From contig CAIMKO010000226.1 of NCBI GenBank assembly GCA_903841915.1, forward strand, positions 1-8,261: 8,261 nt of DNA, written 5' to 3'. Source of the DNA: an uncultured Chitinophagaceae bacterium (GTDB lineage Bacteria; Bacteroidota; Bacteroidia; Chitinophagales; Chitinophagaceae). The notes beneath the pieces are model-generated. The model was not told where the DNA came from. It saw only the letters and a program-made list of their open reading frames with translations, and ran no database searches. The translations under genes and the position numbers were made by a program. Positions 1 through 6,549 of this stretch are shown here, in pieces; position 1 is the first letter of the stretch, and every line of letters begins with the position of its first letter.

Positions 1-1178
1 GTGAATTTTTTCCCGCCTGCATCTACAACTAATGAATTGATACCTGTATTTGTTGGACTGATGATGTATTCTCCACCACCCAAATTTTTAACATCCCCTC
101 CACCCGTAAATGTCACTTTTACTTTTTCACTTCCTACACTACCGCCTGAAACATTAATTGGATTCTCAACACCAATATAGGCAACGTTCATTTTTTCCAA
201 AAATATAGAAGCTCCGCTTGGTGTGCCCACAGTATATTTCAAAGGTTTCTTTACTTCGGCAGTTGTACCATCCGGCTTGGTATAACGAATAGTTACATCA
301 ACTGTATGATCACCGACACCTGAAGCTTTTAAAGTTGACATTGCGGTTCCGTCAGGTTGCAAATTTTGTGCGGATCCATTGATGATGATGGTTGGCTTTG
401 CTGCAGCACTAAATGCACCCACACCAGCAGTAACATGAATCTCATCTCCTTCCATTGCGTAGGATTTATCAGAAGATGCAATAGCAGCGAATTGATCATA
501 TTGCACTTTCACTTCTCCAACTTTACTGTGTAAAAAATCAACAATAGCAGCTTCACTATTTTTTACATCATTCTGAAATTTGCTAAGAATCGTTAATGCT
601 GCAATGGTTGGCGTCATGTGAAAATATGCAGTCGTCCAGGTGATCTTAGAATTACCTGATTTTGATTTTGGAACAGATAAATCTAAAGGCAACGCATTTT
701 CGAATTGAGCTTTCAGTTCAGGATCAACACCAATAATATTTGCCTTGAAATCGGTAAGCTTTTGTAACAGTTCTTTCCCTTTTCCTTTTGTATCAAATAA
801 TCTGGTTGCAGCTTCTAAATTTTCTTCTGCGAATTTTTCTTCACCATTTTCAATATGTGAGCCTGCTTCTTTTTTCAAGTCAACCTTTAACCCTTCAATG
901 TAATTATAAACATCATCAGAGAATTTTCTGGCTTGATCGGCTTCCGGCTTATATTTTAATGCTTTATCTCTTGTTTTGGCATCACCAACCATTTCTTCGA
1001 ATGATTTAAAGATGGATTGATTCTTTGCTTCAATGATCGTATTGGCATTATTTAAACTGTTATTAACCGTTTTGAAAGCATTCAAGATCTCCGATGATAC
1101 ATTCAATGCCAACAATGCCGTTAGCACCAAGTACATCAGGTTGATCATTTTTTGCCGTGGTTCTTTAGGTAGCGACAT
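1..1178 (-). CDS. gldM: GldM (PorM-type) type IX secretion motor shaft, 3' end cut by window edge
   Basis: GldM is the inner-membrane protein whose periplasmic part spans towards the GldK/GldN ring and transmits the GldL/GldM proton-powered rotation to type IX secretion and gliding. The visible 392 codons start with MSLPKEPRQKMINLMYLVL, the family's characteristic N-terminus. A short cytoplasmic tail (1-10) with Arg8 is followed by one membrane helix (about 11-27) and then a periplasmic region: a helical first domain to about residue 225, then beta-rich segments starting near SYAMEGDEI (239-247). Relatives are roughly 510-530 residues, so about a quarter is missing, probably the last periplasmic domain. 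The ATG at 1178 is chosen because it gives the family N-terminus; a purine-rich AAAGAGAA lies just upstream. It follows gldL by 44 bp, consistent with one transcript. Arg8 matches in position the Arg9 that I recall facing the GldL glutamate in F. johnsoniae. Confidence 0.96.
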   Translation of the reverse strand, partial: MSLPKEPRQKMINLMYLVLTALLALNVSSEILNAFKTVNNSLNNANTIIEAKNQSIFKSFEEMVGDAKTRDKALKYKPEADQARKFSDDVYNYIEGLKVDLKKEAGSHIENGEEKFAEENLEAATRLFDTKGKGKELLQKLTDFKANIIGVDPELKAQFENALPLDLSVPKSKSGNSKITWTTAYFHMTPTIAALTILSKFQNDVKNSEAAIVDFLHSKVGEVKVQYDQFAAIASSDKSYAMEGDEIHVTAGVGAFSAAAKPTIIINGSAQNLQPDGTAMSTLKASGVGDHTVDVTIRYTKPDGTTAEVKKPLKYTVGTPSGASIFLEKMNVAYIGVENPINVSGGSVGSEKVKVTFTGGGDVKNLGGGEYIISPTNTGINSLVVDAGGKKF

Positions 1179-1222
1179 TTCTCTTTACAATTAATTTTAT
1201 GAATTATCTTTTATTTCAAGTA

Positions 1223-1987
1223 TTATCTGCCGTGCATTGCTGTAAGCATGTTTCCGTATACCTGATTTAATTTACCAAGATTAGCCGCCAACACAGAAAT
1301 TTGTTCTTTTGCTTTCATGGCATCATCTGCACTGCTATTCATGGCCGAAGAAGCTTGTGCTAATTTGCCATAGAACTGATTCAATGCTTTTAAATGATTA
1401 TTGCTTTCCTGTAATTCCAATTCATAAATAGTATTCAAAGAAGACAGATTCTTGGTTAATATCTGAACCTGTGCATGAAACTGTTTTGTATTTTCAGAGG
1501 CTGCATTGAATGAAGCCAAAGAAGTGGTTGCCTGATGCACTGCACCTGTAACTGCACCTAAAGCTGTAGCTGCTTCTTTTGTTTTTGCTGAAAAGTCATT
1601 AGTAGATTTAACAACATCTCCAATCTCACTCATCTGACCTACGGTTGTTGTAAGCTTCTGAAAACTTCCGCTTAGTTTAGTAAGATGGTCAGGAGTAAGT
1701 CCTGCATCTGCAAACATTTTCTCCAAAGATTTTAAAGGAGATTCTTCCATCACTTTTTGCTGACCCGGAAGATGTACTTCATGATCATCAAGAGCTGGAT
1801 AATAAAGGTACAAAAGACCGTATACCAGGAATACTCCTGCTTCGGTAGACAAACCGATCCTTAACCACAAATCTGCATCTTCAGCGTGAAGGATTTTTCT
1901 TAATGCACCCCAAATAACTACTGCCGCAGCAATAGATACGAATACGTCTACGATCTTACCGACTTTAGGAGGAATTGCAGCTGCCAT
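1223..1987 (-). CDS. gldL: GldL (PorL-type) type IX secretion motor protein
   Basis: GldL is the inner-membrane stator-like subunit which, with GldM, converts proton flow into rotation driving type IX secretion and gliding. The 254-residue product has two membrane helices (about 12-30 and 43-63) joined by a short loop containing KILH (31-34). Glu49, in LSTEA (46-50) of helix 2, coincides in position and context with the functionally essential Glu49 of F. johnsoniae GldL. The rest (about 80-254) is a predicted cytoplasmic, Ala/Gln/Ser/Lys-rich helical coiled-coil tail. It contains three copies of an LNxxYxxxL motif, beginning at residues 184, 202 and 240. The protein is longer than the roughly 215 residues I recall for F. 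johnsoniae GldL, and the extra length is in the tail. It lies 118 bp after gldK and 44 bp before gldM. The identification is firm; the topology is inferred from hydrophobicity. Confidence 0.96.
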   Translation of the reverse strand: MAAAIPPKVGKIVDVFVSIAAAVVIWGALRKILHAEDADLWLRIGLSTEAGVFLVYGLLYLYYPALDDHEVHLPGQQKVMEESPLKSLEKMFADAGLTPDHLTKLSGSFQKLTTTVGQMSEIGDVVKSTNDFSAKTKEAATALGAVTGAVHQATTSLASFNAASENTKQFHAQVQILTKNLSSLNTIYELELQESNNHLKALNQFYGKLAQASSAMNSSADDAMKAKEQISVLAANLGKLNQVYGNMLTAMHGR

Positions 1988-2105
1988 TGTACTAGATTTT
2001 AATTTTTATTTTGGTTTAAATAAGTGAATTATTGATTAAGAATGATTTTTATTCTGAGTCAATAATGGATATACAGAATCCGGATTTTGAAAATTGTTAT
2101 TGAGA
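1988..2105 (-). other. gldK-gldL spacer with a weak inverted repeat
   Basis: This 118-bp AT-rich gap is unusually wide for genes of one operon. It contains no TAnnTTTG match on the coding strand and no plausible small gene. A 6-bp inverted repeat, ATTCTG (2051-2056) with CAGAAT (2074-2079), has a 17-base loop and is followed on the minus strand by AAAAA rather than a T-run, so it is not a convincing terminator. It could be a weak mRNA structure affecting relative gldK and gldL levels, or chance. Confidence 0.3.
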
Positions 2106-3410
2106 TTATTTTTTCATGCTCGGAGCCTTATCGATCACACAACGAAAACCGATATACGATTTTGAAGTATCCTGATATTCAAATGCTCTTGTACTGGTTT
2201 GCAGATAAAAGCCCACATCTTTCCAGCTACCACCTCGTATTACTTTCCTTTTCATTAACGGAGGATCTGTATCTTTTGCATCATATCTAACATCAGGACT
2301 CATATCAGACATGAAATTATAAGCACTTTCATTGAAATAAGAACTTGTCCATTCGGCTACATTACCGGCCATATTATATAAACCGTAATCATTAGGCCAA
2401 TAAGCATCTGCTCTAACAGTATAGAACCCACCATCTTCGGCATAGTTACCTCTTCCGGGCTTAAAATTGGCTAACAAACAACCTTTCTTATTTCTGATAT
2501 AAGGACCACCCCAAGGATAGGGAGAACCTGTTCTGCCGCCACGTGCAGCATATTCCCACTCAGCTTCACTCGGTAATCTGAAATCACTTTCAACTGCGAA
2601 TTTTTTTCTTTCCAATGCACTATTGAGATAATGTGTTCTCCAATGACAGAATGCAACTGCCTGTTTCCAGGTTACCCCAACAACGGGATAATTACCGAAA
2701 GATGGATGCGAGAAATATCTTTTGGTCATTGGTTCGTTATACGAATAAGAGAAATCTCTCATCCAAACCAACGTATCGGGATATACATGTTCATCTCTGC
2801 GGTCAATAAAATTCTTTCTGGCAACCCCTGTGTTTTCTCTTTTTGCAGCTTCATACAATCTGAATGTTTCCATTCTGTAGATGATCTTATCCGGATCGAT
2901 ATCTGCCTTTCCATATAATCTGTTATCGGGAGCCAATATTAGTTTGTTCCCTAATTTTTCAAGATTAGAGGCATCATATTTAATGGTACGTGCCTTCAGC
3001 CAATCAATCGCAATAGAAGAATCGCCACCGCTATTGGAAGCTCCGGCAGCAGATCTAAAATATCCTAATTCTTTCGCTGCCAATGAATCTCTTACCCACC
3101 AAACAAATTGTCGGTAATCGTTATTGGTGATTTCCGTAGCATCCATCCAGAAACCGGGTATGGACACCTGCCTGTTACGTGCAGTATAATTGTAGTTGAT
3201 ATCCTCATCACTAGGGCCCATATGAAAGGTTCCCGGTGGAATGTATACCATTCCATGAGGCTTGCCCATGCTTTGTTTTGCAGTTGGCGAAACACCACGC
3301 ATTTGTCCATCATCAAGTGTATTTTTTGATTTGCTTTTCTTATTTAAAAAGCAGGAAGTCAAAGACAATACCATAAAGGACAATAAGATCAAATTAAAAC
3401 GGTTCTTCAT
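2106..3410 (-). CDS. gldK: GldK (PorK-type) type IX secretion ring lipoprotein
   Basis: GldK is an outer-membrane-anchored periplasmic lipoprotein that forms a large ring with GldN and contacts the GldM shaft in type IX secretion. The 434-residue product begins with a lipoprotein signal peptide whose lipobox is LTSC (17-20), so Cys20 is the predicted lipidated residue. The rest is one FGE-sulfatase / SUMF1-like domain (about 50-425). It opens with GMVYIPPGTFHMG (53-65) and contains WMDATEITNNDYRQF (88-102), RLPSEAEWEYAARGG (278-292), NMAGNVAEW (346-354), IRGGSW (391-396) and GFRC (421-424). The two catalytic cysteines of true formylglycine-generating enzymes align with Asp398 and Leu403, so a structural rather than enzymatic role is expected, as known for GldK. 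It is the first gene of the gldKLM cluster. The ATG at 3410 is fixed by the signal peptide. Length is close to the family norm. Confidence 0.96.
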   Translation of the reverse strand: MKNRFNLILLSFMVLSLTSCFLNKKSKSKNTLDDGQMRGVSPTAKQSMGKPHGMVYIPPGTFHMGPSDEDINYNYTARNRQVSIPGFWMDATEITNNDYRQFVWWVRDSLAAKELGYFRSAAGASNSGGDSSIAIDWLKARTIKYDASNLEKLGNKLILAPDNRLYGKADIDPDKIIYRMETFRLYEAAKRENTGVARKNFIDRRDEHVYPDTLVWMRDFSYSYNEPMTKRYFSHPSFGNYPVVGVTWKQAVAFCHWRTHYLNSALERKKFAVESDFRLPSEAEWEYAARGGRTGSPYPWGGPYIRNKKGCLLANFKPGRGNYAEDGGFYTVRADAYWPNDYGLYNMAGNVAEWTSSYFNESAYNFMSDMSPDVRYDAKDTDPPLMKRKVIRGGSWKDVGFYLQTSTRAFEYQDTSKSYIGFRCVIDKAPSMKK

Positions 3411-3435
3411 CGTAATAACTATTAACAGGTAATAA

Positions 3436-3443
3436 CAAATATA
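3436..3443 (-). promoter_or_regulatory. candidate Bacteroidota -7 element upstream of gldK
   Basis: The minus strand reads TATATTTG here, a full match to TAnnTTTG, ending 25 bases before the gldK ATG. No TTTG or TTG box lies 17-23 bases further upstream; the nearest G-rich stretch is CTGTGG around 3467-3472. The position suits a promoter for gldKLM, but a single 8-base match in AT-rich DNA is limited evidence. Confidence 0.35.
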
Positions 3444-3546
3444 TGGTTAAAAGCGGTAGTTTTTTACCACAGATAAATTTGTTTACAGTAATTTTTTCTC
3501 AAGGGTAGAATTAAACGATATTCTTAAACTTTAAAATGTTGCTTCT

Positions 3547-3592
3547 GCCTTATTTTCAACGGCTGTGAGGGTAAATTCCACACAAAATAAGC
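3547..3592 (-). other. imperfect hairpin immediately downstream of the thioredoxin-fold gene
   Basis: TTATTTT (3550-3556) pairs with AAAATAA (3584-3590). The stem is extended outward by G3547-C3592 and C3548-G3591 around a bulged C3549, and inward, after an internal loop, by TGTG (3564-3567) with CACA (3579-3582). On the minus strand it begins three bases after the TGA stop at 3595-3597. The stem is AU-rich and no T-run follows, so it may be a weak terminator, a 3'-end processing or stability structure, or chance. The remaining 184-bp spacer to gldK holds only the promoter-like site at 3436-3443. Confidence 0.3.
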
Positions 3593-3594
3593 AA

Positions 3595-5640
3595 TCAGGT
3601 GTTACAAATTTGCAAAAGTTTTTTCAGTTCGAATATTGGCTCGTCACAAACATAATCCTTACAAAGGAAAAAACCTGAGTTTTCAGGCTTAAATTTCCCT
3701 TTAAGCAATGGAAATTGAGGCTGATCAGTTTGGGTAGACTGTATCAGCTTATTAGGCAAATACATGTTGATGACCGGAAACAGATGCGTTAAAGCATCTT
3801 TACCCGCAATCACAATTTCCTGCATCCCATTCACTATCAGCTGTAATACTGATGCCCAAACGCCAAAAGAGGTTGGATATTTTGTTATAGCCGAACTTAA
3901 TGATCGTATATTTTTCTCCGCCAGCGCCTTCCATTCAGGTTCATCGAATATGATAGAGAGATATAACAGATTATTGACCATCACCGCATTCCCCGAAGGG
4001 GTTGCACCATCATATACTTCCTTTTTTCTTACAATAACATCAGTTTGATGCTGATGTGTATAGAAGAAATACCCACTTTCATTATCCATAAAATGATCGA
4101 TCACAAGATGAGTGATCTCTTTTGCTTTGACCAGATAATCACTATTGCCCGTTATTTCCTGCAGATAGATATAGGCCTGTATCAGATTTGCATAATCGTC
4201 AAGAAAAGCAGGGATCTTCGCCTGCCCGTTTTTATAGGTATGATTCCAGCTATTGTCCGCTGCTTTCAAATTTCCTTCTACAAACTGCATGTTTTCAATT
4301 GCAAGCTGCCTGTATCTTTCAACACCCGTTGCTGCAAAAGCCTTGCTGCAAGCAATATTCATTAAGGCATTCCACCCCAACAAGATTTTATCATCCAGCT
4401 GCGGAGAGATCCGTTTGACCCTCTCTTCCATCAATTTCTTTCGCCATTGTTTGATCTTGCCGGTAAGATCTGCAAAATCAATCCTTTTTGTTGCAGCAAA
4501 GATTTCTATGGGATGTTGTAACCATAAAATATTGCTGTGTTCCCAGTTACCGCCCTCCTGCACATCGTACAGATCGCAAAACAATTCAGCGTCTTCCCTC
4601 AATAAAATTTCAATCTCCTTTTTGCTCCATATATAAAATTTGCCTTCCACCCCTTCACTGTCAGCATCCAAAGCGTTATAGAATCCTTTTTCGCTACTCA
4701 GCATTTCCCTTTCAATAAATTCCATGCAATGATGGATGGCATCTGCATACATTTCTATCTTAGTCAGCTGATATGCTTCGCATAAAACCCCGATCAGCAA
4801 TGCATTATCGTACAGCATTTTTTCAAAGTGAGGAACAAGCCATTGATTGTCGGTACTGTATCGCGCAAAGCCGCCGCCCATCTGATCATATATACCTCCG
4901 CAGATCATTTTATCCAAACTAAGCAGCGCCTGCTTCAAAGCATTTTTCTCTTTTGTGAAATGATAATGCCTTAATAAAAATTGTATGGAAAATGTTTGCG
5001 GAAATTTAGGGGCCCTTCCAAAACCACCCCATTCTTCGTCCCCCTGTTGTAAAATATTTTCAGCAATGGTCTTTAAGCTTTCGGGAAGAAATATTGTTTC
5101 ATTGGTTGTTTGTCCGGGCTTATCTATTCCGAATGCATTGGAGGATATCAAATGCTCGGTCAGATTTTCTGCCTGTGTTCTTATTTCATCCTTTTTTTCA
5201 TGATAGGCTTTTTGAACAGAAAGCAACACATCTTTCCAGCACATTCTATTATGTGCAGCAACAGGAGGAAAATAAGTGCCTCCATAAAAAGGCTTACCCT
5301 CAGGAGTCAGGAATACATTCAATGGCCAACCGCCGCTACCTGTAATTGCCTGAACAGCATCCATATAAATATGATCCAGATCGGGACGTTCTTCTCTATC
5401 AATTTTTATATTGATAAAATAGGTGTTCATCAGTTGAGCTGTTGCTTCATCTTCAAAACTTTCTCTTTCCATTACATGGCACCAATGGCAGGCCGCATAA
5501 CCGATGCTCACTAAAACAGGTTTGTTCTCATCCTTCGCTTTCTGCAATGCCAGTTCCCCCCATGGATACCAATCAACCGGGTTATGCGCATGTTGTAAAA
5601 GATAAGGGCTCGTTTCTTTGATCAGTCTGTTAGAATACAT
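3595..5640 (-). CDS. thioredoxin-fold protein of the DUF255 / YyaL / SSP411 family
   Basis: This full-length 681-residue protein belongs to the conserved family that includes bacterial YyaL and mammalian SPATA20/SSP411. The N-terminal thioredoxin-like domain (about 1-165) shows the family signature SPYLLQHAHNPVDWYPW (11-27), a CHWC redox motif (51-54), DREERPDLD (81-89), and GGWPLNVFLTP (103-113) with Pro106 in the cis-proline region. The remainder resembles the alpha/alpha-toroid of N-acylglucosamine 2-epimerase-like and glycosidase-like folds. Conserved blocks there are GGFGRAPKFP (205-214), YDQMGGGFARYS (251-262), VPHFEKMLYDNA (269-280) and ALDADSEG (323-330). The substrate and physiological role are not established for the family; a cytoplasmic redox or sugar-related function is only inferred. 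No signal peptide is seen. The ATG at 5640 gives the usual NRLIKETSPYLLQ start. It is preceded by the terminator of the hemD unit and is probably transcribed on its own. Confidence 0.93.
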   Translation of the reverse strand: MYSNRLIKETSPYLLQHAHNPVDWYPWGELALQKAKDENKPVLVSIGYAACHWCHVMERESFEDEATAQLMNTYFINIKIDREERPDLDHIYMDAVQAITGSGGWPLNVFLTPEGKPFYGGTYFPPVAAHNRMCWKDVLLSVQKAYHEKKDEIRTQAENLTEHLISSNAFGIDKPGQTTNETIFLPESLKTIAENILQQGDEEWGGFGRAPKFPQTFSIQFLLRHYHFTKEKNALKQALLSLDKMICGGIYDQMGGGFARYSTDNQWLVPHFEKMLYDNALLIGVLCEAYQLTKIEMYADAIHHCMEFIEREMLSSEKGFYNALDADSEGVEGKFYIWSKKEIEILLREDAELFCDLYDVQEGGNWEHSNILWLQHPIEIFAATKRIDFADLTGKIKQWRKKLMEERVKRISPQLDDKILLGWNALMNIACSKAFAATGVERYRQLAIENMQFVEGNLKAADNSWNHTYKNGQAKIPAFLDDYANLIQAYIYLQEITGNSDYLVKAKEITHLVIDHFMDNESGYFFYTHQHQTDVIVRKKEVYDGATPSGNAVMVNNLLYLSIIFDEPEWKALAEKNIRSLSSAITKYPTSFGVWASVLQLIVNGMQEIVIAGKDALTHLFPVINMYLPNKLIQSTQTDQPQFPLLKGKFKPENSGFFLCKDYVCDEPIFELKKLLQICNT

Positions 5641-5678
5641 ATGCTTTATAAAACGTAATATTTAAAAATAAGTTGTAT

Positions 5679-5709
5679 AAAAAAGCCCCTTGAAAAATTC
5701 AAAGGGCTT
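5679..5709 (-). terminator. rho-independent terminator of the DUF4271-hemD unit
   Basis: On the minus strand, AAGCCC-T-TTGAA, loop TTT, TTCAA-G-GGGCTT forms an 11-bp stem with one internal mismatch and a 3-base loop. It runs into six T residues that include the last two of the stem. It starts 17 bases after the hemD stop codon. The plus strand has no T-run on its 3' side, so it should act only in the minus direction, insulating the downstream thioredoxin-fold gene. Confidence 0.88.
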
Positions 5710-5726
5710 ACTATAAAATGATTCTT

Positions 5727-6524
5727 TTATTTTTTCTTGAGTGCCGCAGCCAGAAAAAGATCGAGCGCAGCAGCCATACTTGGCATTTGCGGTGCCGGTG
5801 CTTTGATCTCCAGTTTCAATCCGGCTTCTTCTAATGCTTTGGAAGTATTGCTTCCAAAAGAACCAACCACTGTTCCGTTTTGCTTGAATTTGGGAAAATT
5901 ATCGAATAGACTCTTTACTCCGCTTGGTGTAAAAAAGCAGATTACATCAAAAGATTTTGCTTCCAGGATCTCTGCAATATCATTGCTGATGGTCCGGTAC
6001 ATAAATGCCAGTTGAAACTCGCATTTATTATTTTTCAGCCAACTCACAATATCATTATCCTGTTGATTCTCACTACAGATGTATAAAAATTTTTCGTTCT
6101 CTTTATGTTTATTGATCACATCGAACATGCTTTTATTGCTGCCATCGGCACCATAAAAAACTTTTCGTTTCCTGTACAGAATAAATTTCTGAAGATATAA
6201 TGCAACTGCTTCGGTGATGCAGAAATATTTGGTATCCTGACTGATCGTTACTTTCATTTCGTCGCACATCCTAAAGAAATGGTCAATGGCATGACGACTC
6301 GTGAAGACCACCCCTGTATAGCTTATGATATCGATCTTTTGTTTCCTGAATTCCCTAGCGGGGATTCCCTCTATCTTAATAAAAGGATGAAACACCAATT
6401 CCAGATTGTACTTGCGCTCCAGATCGAAATACGGAGATTTTTCACTTTCCGGCCTTGCTTGAGAAATCAAAATCCGCTTTGACGCTTTAGCAGTTGCTGA
6501 ATTTTTCGTTCCGGTTTTTGCCAT
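5727..6524 (-). CDS. hemD: uroporphyrinogen-III synthase family protein (HemD-type)
   Basis: HemD cyclises hydroxymethylbilane with inversion of ring D to give uroporphyrinogen III, the common precursor of haem, sirohaem and cobalamin; it is a soluble cytoplasmic enzyme. The 265-residue product fits the two-domain family. RILISQARPE (17-26) opens domain 1, and GVVFTSRHAIDHFF (71-84) is the family's vFTS block. Domain 2 contains KFLYICSENQ (145-154) and CFFTPSGVKSLF (196-207). GSFGSNTSKALEEAG (221-235) and PQMPSMAAALDLF (245-257) match the C-terminal pattern. HemD sequences diverge widely, so the assignment rests on this order of blocks, not on catalytic residues. About 16 low-complexity Ala/Lys/Thr residues precede domain 1; no later methionine gives a better start. 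It follows the DUF4271 gene by 25 bp and precedes a strong terminator, so it is the last gene of that transcript. Confidence 0.88.
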   Translation of the reverse strand: MAKTGTKNSATAKASKRILISQARPESEKSPYFDLERKYNLELVFHPFIKIEGIPAREFRKQKIDIISYTGVVFTSRHAIDHFFRMCDEMKVTISQDTKYFCITEAVALYLQKFILYRKRKVFYGADGSNKSMFDVINKHKENEKFLYICSENQQDNDIVSWLKNNKCEFQLAFMYRTISNDIAEILEAKSFDVICFFTPSGVKSLFDNFPKFKQNGTVVGSFGSNTSKALEEAGLKLEIKAPAPQMPSMAAALDLFLAAALKKK

Positions 6525-6549
6525 GCGTTGGTACTGGTATTAGTCTGAA

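Noticed and set aside
788..1009. Plus-strand open frame of 73 codons opposite gldM
   Set aside because: It is antisense to the first periplasmic domain of GldM and its aromatic/Leu-rich composition is typical of a shadow frame.
3455..3468. GGTA / TACC inverted repeat with a T-rich loop, considered as a terminator or operator upstream of gldK
   Set aside because: The stem is only 4 bp and no T-run follows on the minus strand, so chance is likely.
4253..4636. Plus-strand open frame of 127 codons opposite the thioredoxin-fold gene
   Set aside because: It is antisense to the conserved toroid domain, with no domain-like pattern and no promoter or ribosome site.
5110..5514. Plus-strand open frame of 134 codons opposite the thioredoxin-fold gene
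   Set aside because: It lies wholly antisense to a well-supported conserved gene, and its Cys/Ile/Ser-rich product has no recognisable motifs.
5650..5657. TACGTTTT on the minus strand as a promoter for the thioredoxin-fold gene
   Set aside because: It misses the final G of TAnnTTTG, ends only 9 bases before the ATG, and has no -33 box. The real promoter may lie further upstream, but I cannot place it.
5683..5709. Bidirectional terminator
   Set aside because: The T-run exists only on the minus-strand 3' side, and no plus-strand gene ends nearby.
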